Source: Mesonia sp. K7 (GTDB lineage Bacteria > Bacteroidota > Bacteroidia > Flavobacteriales > Flavobacteriaceae). Taken from it: a DNA stretch of 64,000 nt. Under the pieces are notes generated by a model that saw only the letters and a program-made list of their open reading frames with translations, was not told where the DNA came from and did no database searches. The stretch covers positions 186,001 to 250,000 of the forward strand of contig NZ_QKQV01000001.1 of the NCBI RefSeq assembly GCF_003233725.1, written 5' to 3'. This document shows, piece after piece, positions 27,001-36,500 of this stretch. Both the position numbers and the translations under genes were made by a program. Each line of letters starts with the position of its first letter. Positions within the stretch are counted from its first letter, which is position 1.

Positions 27001-28392
27001 ATGAATACAAGATACCTAGATCTCATCGATCAGACGTATTATTTTCCTCAAGAAGAATTTACTTTAAAAGACGATACTTTACAATTTCATCAAATCGACT
27101 TGATGGAATTGGTCAAAGAATATGGAGCCCCATTAAAATTCACTTATTTACCAAAGATTTCCGACAACATACAACGGGCTAAAAAATGGTTTACCAAAGC
27201 AATAGACAAGCACAATTATAAAGCTACCTATAATTATTGTTATTGTACCAAAAGTTCGCATTTTAAACATGTACTAAACGAAGCTTTAAAAAACAATATC
27301 CATATCGAAACCTCTTCTGCTTTTGATATCGATATTGTAGAGAGCCTCAAAAAAGAAGGTAAAATTACCGATGATACTTTTGTCATCTGTAACGGCTTTA
27401 AACGCGAACAATACATTGCCAATATCGCCAGACTTATCAATAGCGGTCACAACAATTGTATCCCGATTATCGATAATTATGAAGAGTTAGATTTACTTGG
27501 CGAAGAAATAAAAGGAGATATCAAAATAGGGATTAGAATTGCTTCCGAAGAAGAACCAAAGTTTGAGTTTTACACATCGAGGTTAGGTATTGGCTATAAA
27601 AATATCGTTCCGTTTTACGAAGAGCAAATCAAAAACAACGATAAAGTTGAGCTTAAAATGCTTCACTTTTTCATCAATACTGGTATTCGTGACAATGCTT
27701 ATTATTGGAACGAACTCTTAAAATGTCTCAAAGTATATATTCGCTTAAAACGGATTTGCCCAACTTTAGATAGCCTAAATATTGGTGGTGGTTTTCCTAT
27801 CAAAAACTCATTGCATTTTGAGTACGATTATCAATATATGATCGATGAAATCATCAATCAGATCAACAAAGCCTGTCAAGAAGCCGATGTTCCTGTTCCG
27901 CATATTTTTACAGAATTTGGCAGTTTTACCGTAGGTGAAAGCGGTGGTGCAATTTATGAGGTGCTCTACCAAAAACAACAAAACGATCGTGAAAAATGGA
28001 ATATGATCAATTCTTCTTTTATCACGACTTTGCCCGATACTTGGGCGATCAGTAAAAAGTTTATCATGTTGGCGGTTAACCGTTGGGAAGACGACTACGA
28101 ACGTGTGCTCCTTGGCGGATTAACTTGTGATAGCGACGATTATTACAACAGTGAGCAACACATGAACGCGATTTATTTACCGCGTTTTAAAAAGGAAAAA
28201 CCGCTGTATATTGGTTTTTTCAATACAGGAGCTTACCAAGAAACCATTGGTGGTTTTGGCGGTTTACAACACTGTTTGATTCCCTCACCTAAACATATTT
28301 TAATCGATAAAGACAAAAACGGAAACATCACAACCAAACTGTTTAGCGAACAACAAAAAAGTGAAGATTTATTACAAATATTAGGTTATTAA
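27001..28392 (+). CDS. speA: Arginine decarboxylase (fold III, PLP)
   Basis: 463 residues, shorter than the E. coli biosynthetic SpeA but of the same alanine-racemase-fold decarboxylase class. The PLP lysine is probably Lys84 in YNYCYCTKSSH. HIETSSAFDI, LHFFINTGIRD, LNIGGGFPIK and TEFGSFTVGESG (phosphate- and PLP-binding) follow the family order. It converts arginine to agmatine. The agmatinase gene 4 bases downstream strongly supports arginine as substrate rather than ornithine or diaminopimelate. Confidence 0.9.
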   Translation: MNTRYLDLIDQTYYFPQEEFTLKDDTLQFHQIDLMELVKEYGAPLKFTYLPKISDNIQRAKKWFTKAIDKHNYKATYNYCYCTKSSHFKHVLNEALKNNIHIETSSAFDIDIVESLKKEGKITDDTFVICNGFKREQYIANIARLINSGHNNCIPIIDNYEELDLLGEEIKGDIKIGIRIASEEEPKFEFYTSRLGIGYKNIVPFYEEQIKNNDKVELKMLHFFINTGIRDNAYYWNELLKCLKVYIRLKRICPTLDSLNIGGGFPIKNSLHFEYDYQYMIDEIINQINKACQEADVPVPHIFTEFGSFTVGESGGAIYEVLYQKQQNDREKWNMINSSFITTLPDTWAISKKFIMLAVNRWEDDYERVLLGGLTCDSDDYYNSEQHMNAIYLPRFKKEKPLYIGFFNTGAYQETIGGFGGLQHCLIPSPKHILIDKDKNGNITTKLFSEQQKSEDLLQILGY

Positions 28393-28396
28393 CATC

Positions 28397-29278
28397 ATGA
28401 CAACTAAAAAAAATTATGCGGGTATTCCAGATAAATATGCCCGTTTAGACGATGCAAAAGTAGTATTGATTCCTGTTCCTTACGACGGAACAAGTACTTG
28501 GCAAAAAGGTGCCGATAAAGGCCCACAAGCTTTTCTCGATGCTTCAGAAAATATGGAGCTTTTCGATATCGAAACCCGTACCGAAGTCTATAAAAAAGGG
28601 GTTTACCTTGCTCCGCCGGTGACCGAAAATTCTTCACCAGAAAAAATGGTAGAAGCGGTACATAAGACGACCAAAAATTACATCAAGCAAGATAAATTTG
28701 TCACTATTTTTGGTGGCGAACACTCTATTTCTATCGGAACCATTAGAGCTTTCAACGAAAGTTTTGAAGATTTAACCGTGGTACAAATAGATGCTCATGC
28801 GGATTTAAGAAAAGAATACGAAGGAACATCTTGCAATCATGCTTGTGCCGTTCACGAAGCAAGTAAAACCACCAACTTAATTCAAGTGGGAATCCGTTCG
28901 ATGGATGAAGAAGAATTGCAATATATGGATGAAAACCAAACCTATTTTGCACACGATTTATACGAAGATTGGATGGATGATGCGCTTGGCCAAATGACAC
29001 CCAATGTATTTATCACAATCGATCTAGATGCTTTCGATCCTTCTATTTTGCCTTCAACGGGAACTCCCGAACCAGGAGGTTTATTTTGGTATGAAACTTT
29101 AGATTTCTTAAAATTAATCTTTAAAAAGAAAAACGTTGTCGGTTTTGATATCGTAGAACTTTGTCCGAACGCACAAGAAAAATCATCCGATTTTCTAGCA
29201 GCAAAACTTTATTATAAAATGCTGAGCTATAAGTTCAAATATGAGAACATTAGCGAAGAAGATGACGAAGATGAATAG
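28397..29278 (+). CDS. speB: Agmatinase (ureohydrolase)
   Basis: 293 residues. The binuclear manganese ligands are present in FGGEHSISIG, QIDAHADLR and TIDLDAFDPS, the three arginase-superfamily motifs. It turns agmatine into putrescine and urea. It ends in an acidic tail, EEDDEDE. The gene follows speA by 4 bases, so both steps from arginine to putrescine are encoded together. A 165-base gap containing a dispersed repeat separates it from the deoxyhypusine-synthase homologue. Confidence 0.93.
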   Translation: MTTKKNYAGIPDKYARLDDAKVVLIPVPYDGTSTWQKGADKGPQAFLDASENMELFDIETRTEVYKKGVYLAPPVTENSSPEKMVEAVHKTTKNYIKQDKFVTIFGGEHSISIGTIRAFNESFEDLTVVQIDAHADLRKEYEGTSCNHACAVHEASKTTNLIQVGIRSMDEEELQYMDENQTYFAHDLYEDWMDDALGQMTPNVFITIDLDAFDPSILPSTGTPEPGGLFWYETLDFLKLIFKKKNVVGFDIVELCPNAQEKSSDFLAAKLYYKMLSYKFKYENISEEDDEDE

Positions 29279-29358
29279 ATTGGAGAAGTTGAAATCGAAA
29301 TCGAACTTTAAACCTGAAACATTGAAACTTTCAACTTGATAAACATTAATTTTCAAGT

Positions 29359-29420
29359 GTCATGCTGAACTTTATTCAGCATCTCATATTTTGAGACCCT
29401 GAAACGAGTTCAGGGTGACG
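29359..29420. repeat. Dispersed intergenic repeat with two hairpins (GTCATGCTGAAC ... GGTGACG)
   Basis: Contains GCTGAA/TTCAGC (29364-29369 and 29375-29380) and the perfect 8-bp pair ACCCTGAA/TTCAGGGT (29396-29403 and 29409-29416). The central CAGCATCTCATATT (29377-29390) recurs exactly in the repeat at 58288-58362. Confidence 0.7.
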
Positions 29421-29443
29421 AAACATTATTAAACTAAAATATT

Positions 29444-30427
29444 ATGAGTAAAGGAGCCATTTCACAATTCATTCAAAAATATTACTTGCATTTTAATGCT
29501 GCTAGTGTGGTTGATGCTGCTAAGGAGTACGAAAACCAACTTAACAAAGGCAATAAAATGTTGGTTTCACTTGCCGGAGCAATGAGTACCGCAGAATTGG
29601 GCAAAATTTTCGCCGAGATGATTCGCCAAGACAAAGTACATATCATTTCGTGTACCGGAGCCAATTTAGAAGAAGATATTATGAATTTGGTGGCACATTC
29701 GCATTACAAGCGTATTCCTAATTACCGGGACCTTACCCCAAAAGAAGAATGGGATTTGCTCGAAAAAGGCCTCAATCGTGTGACTGACACTTGTATTCCT
29801 GAAGAAGAAGCTTTTAGGCGTTTACAAAAGCATATTTTCAAGATATGGAAAGATGCCGAAGAAAAAGGAGAGCGTTATTTCCCGCATGAGTTTATGTATA
29901 AAATGTTGTTGAGTGGTGTACTCGAAGAATATTACGAAATTGATATCAAAGATTCTTGGATGTACGCTGCCGCGGAAAAAAACTTACCGATTGTTGTTCC
30001 TGGTTGGGAAGACAGTACGATGGGTAATATTTTTGCCAGCTATGTGTTAAAAGGTGAACTCAAAGCCAGCACGATGAAATCAGGAATTGAATATATGACG
30101 TTTTTGGCCGATTGGTATACAGAAAGTACCCAACCAAGTGTATCGGAAGGAATTGGCTTCTTTCAAATTGGTGGCGGAATCGCAGGAGATTTCCCAATAT
30201 GTGTCGTGCCGATGTTGTACCAAGATATGGAAAGAACAGACACGCCATTTTGGAGTTATTTCTGCCAAATTTCAGATTCAACCACCAGTTTTGGTTCGTA
30301 TTCGGGTGCCGTTCCTAACGAAAAAATTACTTGGGGGAAACTCGATATCGACACGCCTAAGTTCATTATCGAAAGTGATGCTACCATTGTCGCTCCACTT
30401 ATTTTTGCTTATCTTCTCGATATGTAA
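29444..30427 (+). CDS. Deoxyhypusine synthase family protein
   Basis: 327 residues. It follows the DHS pattern: LVSLAGAMSTAELGKIFAEMI near the N terminus, SCTGANLEEDI (NAD site), VPGWEDSTMGN, and GGGIAGDFPI. The lysine that forms the enzyme imine in eukaryotic DHS is conserved as Lys299 in TWGK. Bacteria lack eIF5A, so hypusine formation is not expected. Known relatives include homospermidine synthases, which transfer an aminobutyl group between polyamines. Its place after speA and speB supports a polyamine substrate; the product is not known. Confidence 0.88.
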   Translation: MSKGAISQFIQKYYLHFNAASVVDAAKEYENQLNKGNKMLVSLAGAMSTAELGKIFAEMIRQDKVHIISCTGANLEEDIMNLVAHSHYKRIPNYRDLTPKEEWDLLEKGLNRVTDTCIPEEEAFRRLQKHIFKIWKDAEEKGERYFPHEFMYKMLLSGVLEEYYEIDIKDSWMYAAAEKNLPIVVPGWEDSTMGNIFASYVLKGELKASTMKSGIEYMTFLADWYTESTQPSVSEGIGFFQIGGGIAGDFPICVVPMLYQDMERTDTPFWSYFCQISDSTTSFGSYSGAVPNEKITWGKLDIDTPKFIIESDATIVAPLIFAYLLDM

Positions 30428-30524
30428 AAATCCGCTTAAAGCGAAATCTTTGTAATGTGTTGATTTGTTAATGGATTAATCCGATCTTTTAACCATTAAC
30501 TTTTAACTTGAAACTCCAAATTTG

Positions 30525-32048
30525 ATGGATAAAATTGAAAACATAGAGCTTCGTCTACTTTCTCTTAAAGATTATGACGCACTAAAAGCAGCGACCAAAT
30601 CTGCCTATAAAGATGTACCTAATTCGCATTGGGAAAAAGAGGAAATTAGACAACTTATCAAGATTTTCCCTCAAGGGCAAGTAGTGATTTTGGTCAATGG
30701 GGAAATTGCTGGAAGTGCCTTATCGATTATTGTAAAAAACAAAGATTTAGAAACACAACATACCTATGATGATGTGGCTGGTGATGAGGCTTTTCATATT
30801 CATTCTAATGATGGAACTTTATTGTACGGCCTCGATGTTTTTATCAAACCTGAATACCGTGGTTTACGCCTCGGAAGAAGATTGTACGACTACCGAAAAG
30901 AATTATGCGAAAGCCTAAATCTTAAAGGAATTGTTTTTGGCGGAAGAATTCCCAATTACCATAAATACGCCAAAGAGTTGACGCCAAAACAATATCTGGA
31001 TAAGGTAAAAAGAAAGGAAATTGAAGATCCGGTCTTAAATTTTCAACTGTCGAACGACTTTCATCCGGTTAGGATTTTAAAAGGTTATCTTGAAGGTGAC
31101 AAAGCTTCAAAAGAACATGCTGTTTTACTACGATGGGACAATATTTATTACACCAAACCGAGTAAAACGCCAACTTCTACTAAGAATGTCGTACGATTAG
31201 GTCTCATACAATGGCAAATGCGATCGTATAAAGATTTAGATGATTTGATGGCTCAAGCCGAATATTTTTTAGATACCGTTGCGGGTTATCGTTGCGATTT
31301 TGCTTTATTCCCAGAGTTCTTCAATGCTCCATTGATGGCAAAATTCAATGACTTAAGTGAGTCGGATGCGATTAGGGAACTCGCTGGTTTTACTGAAAAT
31401 ATAAAAGAACGGTTTGCTGAACTTTCGGTTTCTTACAACATCAATATCATTACGGGAAGTATGCCAGAAATGATTAACGATAAACTCTACAACGTAGGTT
31501 ATTTGTGCAAACGTGACGGAAGTGTCGAGCGCTTTGAGAAAATACACGTCACGCCAGACGAAGCTCGTGTTTGGGGTTTACAAAAAGGAAACTCCCTAAA
31601 ATCTTTTGATACCGATTGTGGTAAAATTGGTATTCTTATTTGTTATGATGTAGAATTTCCAGAGCTCTCCAGACTACTTTCCGACGAAGGAATGGACATT
31701 CTTTTTGTTCCGTTTTTAACGGATACCCAAAACGGATTTTCGCGTGTAAAATTATGTGCGCAAGCTAGAGCTATCGAAAACGAATGTTATGTCGCGATTG
31801 CTGGAAGTGTGGGTAACTTGCCGAAAGTTCACAATATGGATATTCAATATGCACAATCAGCAGTGTTTACACCTTGTGATTTTGCCTTCCCTTCTAACGG
31901 TGTAAAAGCCGAAGCGACACCCAACACCGAAATGATTTTGGTCGCCGATGTCGATATCGACTTGTTACGCGAGTTGCATACTTTTGGTAGCGTACACAAC
32001 TTGAAAGATCGTAGACATGATTTTTATGAGTTGAATCGAAAGAAGTAG
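30525..32048 (+). CDS. GNAT acetyltransferase / carbon-nitrogen hydrolase fusion protein
   Basis: 507 residues from the ATG at 30525 (a TTG codon just before is not needed). The N-terminal half is a GNAT N-acyltransferase (about 5-160) with the acetyl-CoA loop RGLRLGRR. The C-terminal half (about 220-505) is a nitrilase-fold amidase with the full catalytic triad: Glu264 (FPEF), Lys339 (EKIHV) and Cys373 (ICYDVEFPE). Such fusions are widespread but uncharacterised. After speA, speB and the DHS homologue, an acyl-polyamine or N-carbamoyl-polyamine substrate is a reasonable guess. Confidence 0.88.
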   Translation: MDKIENIELRLLSLKDYDALKAATKSAYKDVPNSHWEKEEIRQLIKIFPQGQVVILVNGEIAGSALSIIVKNKDLETQHTYDDVAGDEAFHIHSNDGTLLYGLDVFIKPEYRGLRLGRRLYDYRKELCESLNLKGIVFGGRIPNYHKYAKELTPKQYLDKVKRKEIEDPVLNFQLSNDFHPVRILKGYLEGDKASKEHAVLLRWDNIYYTKPSKTPTSTKNVVRLGLIQWQMRSYKDLDDLMAQAEYFLDTVAGYRCDFALFPEFFNAPLMAKFNDLSESDAIRELAGFTENIKERFAELSVSYNINIITGSMPEMINDKLYNVGYLCKRDGSVERFEKIHVTPDEARVWGLQKGNSLKSFDTDCGKIGILICYDVEFPELSRLLSDEGMDILFVPFLTDTQNGFSRVKLCAQARAIENECYVAIAGSVGNLPKVHNMDIQYAQSAVFTPCDFAFPSNGVKAEATPNTEMILVADVDIDLLRELHTFGSVHNLKDRRHDFYELNRKK

Positions 32049-32058
32049 TCTTATCATT

Positions 32059-33306
32059 CTAAAACTGTAAGCTCTTTCGGTTTCCGTCTAACTTAACGAA
32101 AATAAAGAGCAATATCGTAAAACCCCAAAGTCCAGAACCTCCGTAACTAAAAAACGGCAACGGAATTCCAACGGTTGGCATGAGACCAATAACCATCCCG
32201 ACATTCACCACAAAGTGTATAAAAAGTATTCCGAGAACGCTATAACCGTACACCCGATTGAACTGTGATTTCTGCCTTTCTGCCATCACCAAAAGCCTAA
32301 TAAGTAACAAGGTATAAATGATTATAAAAAAGCTGGTCCCGAGAAAGCCCCACTCTTCACCAACGGTACTAAAAATATAATCGGTGTGTTGTTCGGGTAC
32401 AAAATTCCCTTTGGTTTGTGTTCCTTGTGTCCAACCTTTTCCTTTTAGTCCGCCACTACCAATCGCGATTTGACTTTGATTGGTATTGTAACCAATACCT
32501 TTGGCATCTACTTCCTTACCAAGTACAATATTAAAGCGATCACGGTGACGCTGTTCAAAAAGATTATTAAAGATATAATTGACGGAAAAAGAAAATAAAA
32601 TTCCGAAGAGCAATAAAATTCCTATTTTGGGAATAGAAGCCCTTCTTCTTCTATAAAAATAAAAGAGTATTCCCAACAGAACAATGATCATACTTACCCA
32701 AATAGAACCTAAAACTAAAGTGAGAATAAAAATGAGTATAAGTGAGGCTCCGATAATGAGATAAAATCCAGATAAACCTTCCCGGTACAAGGGAAATAAA
32801 AAAGCCAAATAAACCAACGCACTTCCAGGGTCAGGCTGTGGAATAATTAAAATCGCTGGTAAAAAGATAATAAGAAAAGAACCCAATTGATTTTTTAAAG
32901 TCTTGATATCGGTTTGGATATCGCTCAAGTATTTAGCAAGTGCTAATGCCGTGGCAGCTTTTGCGAACTCACTAGGTTGCAGACTAAAACTACCGAAAGC
33001 ATACCACGAAGTTGCTCCCGAAATAGTTTTACCGAAAACAAAAAGTCCAATTAATGACAACAAGGAACCTATATAGATAATACTGGCAAAACGTTCATAA
33101 AACTTCGACTCTAATGCCAATAAGAAAACAATTAAGACAACACTTAAAACAATAAAGACCGCTTGTTTTCCATAAGGTTGATCCATATCGAAATAGCTCG
33201 TTTCCGCACCAGAAAAAGAAGCTGAATAGATATTCATCCAGCCAAAAATCACTAAAATGAAATACAAAATAATCGTTAACCAATCAAAAGCATTCGATTT
33301 CCTCAT
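32059..33306 (-). CDS. rodA: Rod shape-determining protein RodA (SEDS glycosyltransferase)
   Basis: 415 residues, about ten membrane segments, with the SEDS motifs FSLQPSEFAKAA, PQPDPGSALVY, SGGLKGKGW and GIPLPFFSYGGSGL. It polymerises glycan strands of peptidoglycan during elongation, together with the class B PBP encoded just upstream. Its start codon overlaps the PBP2 stop (TAATG). It is the last gene of the mreBCD-PBP2-rodA operon. The C terminus faces the converging GNAT-nitrilase gene 10 bases away. Confidence 0.95.
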   Translation of the reverse strand: MRKSNAFDWLTIILYFILVIFGWMNIYSASFSGAETSYFDMDQPYGKQAVFIVLSVVLIVFLLALESKFYERFASIIYIGSLLSLIGLFVFGKTISGATSWYAFGSFSLQPSEFAKAATALALAKYLSDIQTDIKTLKNQLGSFLIIFLPAILIIPQPDPGSALVYLAFLFPLYREGLSGFYLIIGASLILIFILTLVLGSIWVSMIIVLLGILFYFYRRRRASIPKIGILLLFGILFSFSVNYIFNNLFEQRHRDRFNIVLGKEVDAKGIGYNTNQSQIAIGSGGLKGKGWTQGTQTKGNFVPEQHTDYIFSTVGEEWGFLGTSFFIIIYTLLLIRLLVMAERQKSQFNRVYGYSVLGILFIHFVVNVGMVIGLMPTVGIPLPFFSYGGSGLWGFTILLFIFVKLDGNRKSLQF

Positions 33307-35168
33307 TATTGATTGATTTTAAAAGGTTCGCCACTGTAAGGCTTAGCATATTCATCTTCTAACGAATGTGAAAGTATCCAATCTTCGAGGTCGGTTCTGG
33401 TAATTTCATCTTTGATATATTTTTCAATCATCAAGCTGGCAATTTTTCCAGCGTAACGAGAACCCCAATAACCATTTTCGATAAAAACCGCTATCGCTAT
33501 TTTCGGATCATCTTTTGGTGCGAAAGCGATAAATATAGAGTGGTCGGTTAATTGCGTTTTCTTTCCGTTGAGTCTAATAAAGTTTTCAGCTGTTCCTGTT
33601 TTACCACAAATCTCAATGTCTGGTATCCTTAAAGAATACGCTGTACCGTACCTATAAACATCATGCATACCTTCGATAATAGGTTCAAAATTGGCAGGCT
33701 TAACCGTGGTCATGTTTTTTACTGTAAAATCTTTATCTTTAATAGGTTTACCGTCAATTTCTTTAAGAATATGAGGTGTGTAAAACCAACCTCGATTGGC
33801 AATAGCTGCGGTAACATTTGCTAATTGAATAGGAGTCGTCAATACTTCTCCTTGACCAATACCACTAGATAAGGTATAGGTGGAATACCACCTCTTGGTA
33901 TTATACTTTCTGGTATAGTAGTCACCATCTGGTATTCTTCCAGGTTGACCTACAGGTAAGTCGTTACCTAAATAATCTCCTAAACCAAAAGATTTCATAT
34001 GCTTATTCCACGCATCCATACCTTCCACCGAAGTATCGAATTTATTGATAATCTTCATGTGTGATTTTGCAAAAAAAGCATTACACGAATGAGCTAATGC
34101 TGGTGTAATCGATAAAGGTGCTGGGTGATTATGACAACCCATTCGAGCATTTCTACCATAATAAAACCCGTGATGGCAATCTACTTTATCGCTCGTATTG
34201 ATTACGCCTTCTTCTAGTGCAACCAAACCCGTTAATGCCTTAAAAGGGGAACCAGGCGGATACATCGCTTGTAAAGGTCTGTTGAATAGTGGTTTGCTAA
34301 TGGTATCGTACCAAAGTCTCGTAAAGTTTTTAGAACGTTTTCTTCCCACCAAAAGTGCTGGATCATAGTAAGGAGCAGTTACCAAACTTAAAATTTCGCC
34401 AGTTTGCGGTTCGATGGCCACAATGCCACCACGTTTGCCCTGCATCAACTTTTCGGCGTAAGCCTGTAGTCTGGCATCTAAAGTGAGCGTAATATCTTTT
34501 CCTCGAACGGGCAAGGTATCTAAAGTTCCGCTTTTATAAGGACCAATCTCTCTATTAAAATTGTCTTTCTGAATGTACTTTACTCCTTTTATCCCACGTA
34601 AAACTTCTTCGTATTGTTTTTCGACACCCGATCGACCAATATTATCTCCAGAATTGTAATATTTCATCGATTTTACCTCGCTGTCGGTTACTTCAGAAAT
34701 ATAGCCCAATACACTGGCAGAATGGGAAACATGGTATTCCCGAAGTGATCTTTTCTGAATATAAAAACCTTCAAATTTTCGCAATTTTTCCTTCAAATAG
34801 GCAAACTCATCTTTGGTAAGTTGTGGGATCACTACCGAAGGTAATCTGGGTGAATAAACTTTTGCTTTGTCTAATCTTTCGATTAAAAATTCCTTAGAAA
34901 TATTAAGTAAGGTAGAAAACTCTAGGGTATCAAAAGGTTTTACTTGGCGCGGAATAACCATCACATCGTAAGATGGTTGATTGGCCACCAATAATTCTCC
35001 ATTTCTATCGAACACATAACCTCTTTGCGGATAGTTGTATTCGATTTTAATCGCATTATTGGCCGACAAAACCGCATAAGAAGTATCTACAATTTGGAGA
35101 TAAAAAAGTCTTCCTATAAACACCAAACTGGTAAGTACAATAATAGTTAAAGGAAGGATTTTTCTCAT
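33306..35168 (-). CDS. mrdA: Penicillin-binding protein 2 (class B transpeptidase)
   Basis: 620 residues. One N-terminal membrane anchor (about 4-24), the PBP dimerisation domain, then the transpeptidase domain with active-site SPFK (Ser307, Lys310), SCN (361-363) and KTG (523-525). It cross-links peptidoglycan in the elongasome with RodA, MreB, MreC and MreD. It overlaps the MreD stop by 4 bases (ATGA) and the RodA start by one base. Confidence 0.95.
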   Translation of the reverse strand: MRKILPLTIIVLTSLVFIGRLFYLQIVDTSYAVLSANNAIKIEYNYPQRGYVFDRNGELLVANQPSYDVMVIPRQVKPFDTLEFSTLLNISKEFLIERLDKAKVYSPRLPSVVIPQLTKDEFAYLKEKLRKFEGFYIQKRSLREYHVSHSASVLGYISEVTDSEVKSMKYYNSGDNIGRSGVEKQYEEVLRGIKGVKYIQKDNFNREIGPYKSGTLDTLPVRGKDITLTLDARLQAYAEKLMQGKRGGIVAIEPQTGEILSLVTAPYYDPALLVGRKRSKNFTRLWYDTISKPLFNRPLQAMYPPGSPFKALTGLVALEEGVINTSDKVDCHHGFYYGRNARMGCHNHPAPLSITPALAHSCNAFFAKSHMKIINKFDTSVEGMDAWNKHMKSFGLGDYLGNDLPVGQPGRIPDGDYYTRKYNTKRWYSTYTLSSGIGQGEVLTTPIQLANVTAAIANRGWFYTPHILKEIDGKPIKDKDFTVKNMTTVKPANFEPIIEGMHDVYRYGTAYSLRIPDIEICGKTGTAENFIRLNGKKTQLTDHSIFIAFAPKDDPKIAIAVFIENGYWGSRYAGKIASLMIEKYIKDEITRTDLEDWILSHSLEDEYAKPYSGEPFKINQ

Positions 35169-35671
35169 TTTCTTCTACTGATGAATATAGAATTTACAAT
35201 TAAAATTACAAATACCGTAAAGATAGTAGATAAGATAGTTTTCTTTAAAATATCGAGAAAAAATGTGAAGTTAAAATATTCTAAACTAAACAATACAAAG
35301 TGATGTATAAATATGAGTATCAGGATATATGTCAATCGGTTTGAGATTGCGGTTTGGTAAAACTTAATCGTTTGAAACTCATAACTTACTCCAAATGAAA
35401 ATTTTAAAACTAAAGGTCTGATATAAGCGATAAAAACACTTGCAGCAGCATTTATTCCTCCAGTGTCTTCAAAAATATCGATGGTCATGCCGATAAGAAA
35501 ACTGTAAAGAATCACTTGCATTCCCTGTAAATCGAAAGGTAGCAAGAGAATAAACAAGACATACAAGTATGGGTTGATATCTCCTGAAAAATTGATATTG
35601 TTGAGCACCAAAACTTGTATGGCAACCAAAAGGATAAAACGTAAACTATGTTTTATAAAATCGTTACTCAT
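35165..35671 (-). CDS. mreD: Rod shape-determining protein MreD
   Basis: 168 residues, about five or six hydrophobic helices, with INPYLYVLFILLLPFDLQG and EDTGGINAAASVFIAYIRP typical of Bacteroidota MreD. It is an inner-membrane scaffold between MreC and the synthases. It overlaps MreC by 8 bases. The divergence of MreD families means assignment rests partly on operon position. Confidence 0.9.
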   Translation of the reverse strand: MSNDFIKHSLRFILLVAIQVLVLNNINFSGDINPYLYVLFILLLPFDLQGMQVILYSFLIGMTIDIFEDTGGINAAASVFIAYIRPLVLKFSFGVSYEFQTIKFYQTAISNRLTYILILIFIHHFVLFSLEYFNFTFFLDILKKTILSTIFTVFVILIVNSIFISRRK

Positions 35672-36488
35672 TTTCTTCCAATTCTAAAGATTTGAGTTCT
35701 TCTTGGTTTTCACTCTTTATCACGTACAAATAGCCAATATTGGTCATATCGTTAAATAAACGTACGTCTATTTTATAGAAACTACTCGCGCCATCAATTG
35801 CAAAATCTTCTACTACTCCTACTGGCAAACCTTCTGGAAAAATTAATGAACGACCTTCGGTAATAATGGTATCTCCTTTTTTTACCTGAGCTAGTTTTGG
35901 GATTTCAATCACTTGTACAATATTTGGATCTTTCCCATTCCACGTAAGTGTACCAAAATGATGTGAACTTCTTAATTTTACATTTATTGCTGATCGTGAG
36001 TTTAAAATAGATTGTATTCGAGCATAATTTTCGGAAACCTGATCGACAATCCCTACAATTCCTTTGCTAGTAATTACTCCATTATCAATATGAATACTAT
36101 CATTTTTTCCTTTGTTGATTAAAATGTAATTGTCTAACCTAGCATACCGATTTGCAATAACTTTAGCGGTTTGAAACACAAAAGGTTTTGCTTTAAAATC
36201 GATTCCTGAAATAATGGTGTCTTTTTTGTTATAATCGAAGATAAGTAAAGCTTCGCGTAAGTTTTTATTCTCTTCGATCAAACGCTCGTTTTGAGACTTA
36301 AGGTAAAAATAATCATTGATGTTACTACGCAAATCATACACTTTTCCAGTAATGAAATTAGTAGAGTTTAGGATTCTACTTTTGTGGTAAAAATGGTTTT
36401 GTATGGTAAAATAGATTGCTAATAGAAACAGACTTAAAAAAAGTATAGTGTTTTTATACTTTATAAAAAAGTTGATAATCTGTTTCAT
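35664..36488 (-). CDS. mreC: Rod shape-determining protein MreC
   Basis: 274 residues. One membrane anchor (about 11-28), a coiled coil (about 55-80), then the two-barrel periplasmic domain with ANRYARLDNYILINKG, GVITSKGIVGIVDQV and FPEGLPVGVVEDF. It links cytoplasmic MreB to the periplasmic cell-wall synthases. It starts 12 bases after mreB. Confidence 0.95.
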   Translation of the reverse strand: MKQIINFFIKYKNTILFLSLFLLAIYFTIQNHFYHKSRILNSTNFITGKVYDLRSNINDYFYLKSQNERLIEENKNLREALLIFDYNKKDTIISGIDFKAKPFVFQTAKVIANRYARLDNYILINKGKNDSIHIDNGVITSKGIVGIVDQVSENYARIQSILNSRSAINVKLRSSHHFGTLTWNGKDPNIVQVIEIPKLAQVKKGDTIITEGRSLIFPEGLPVGVVEDFAIDGASSFYKIDVRLFNDMTNIGYLYVIKSENQEELKSLELEENE

Positions 36489-36500
36489 AAACCAGTTCTA

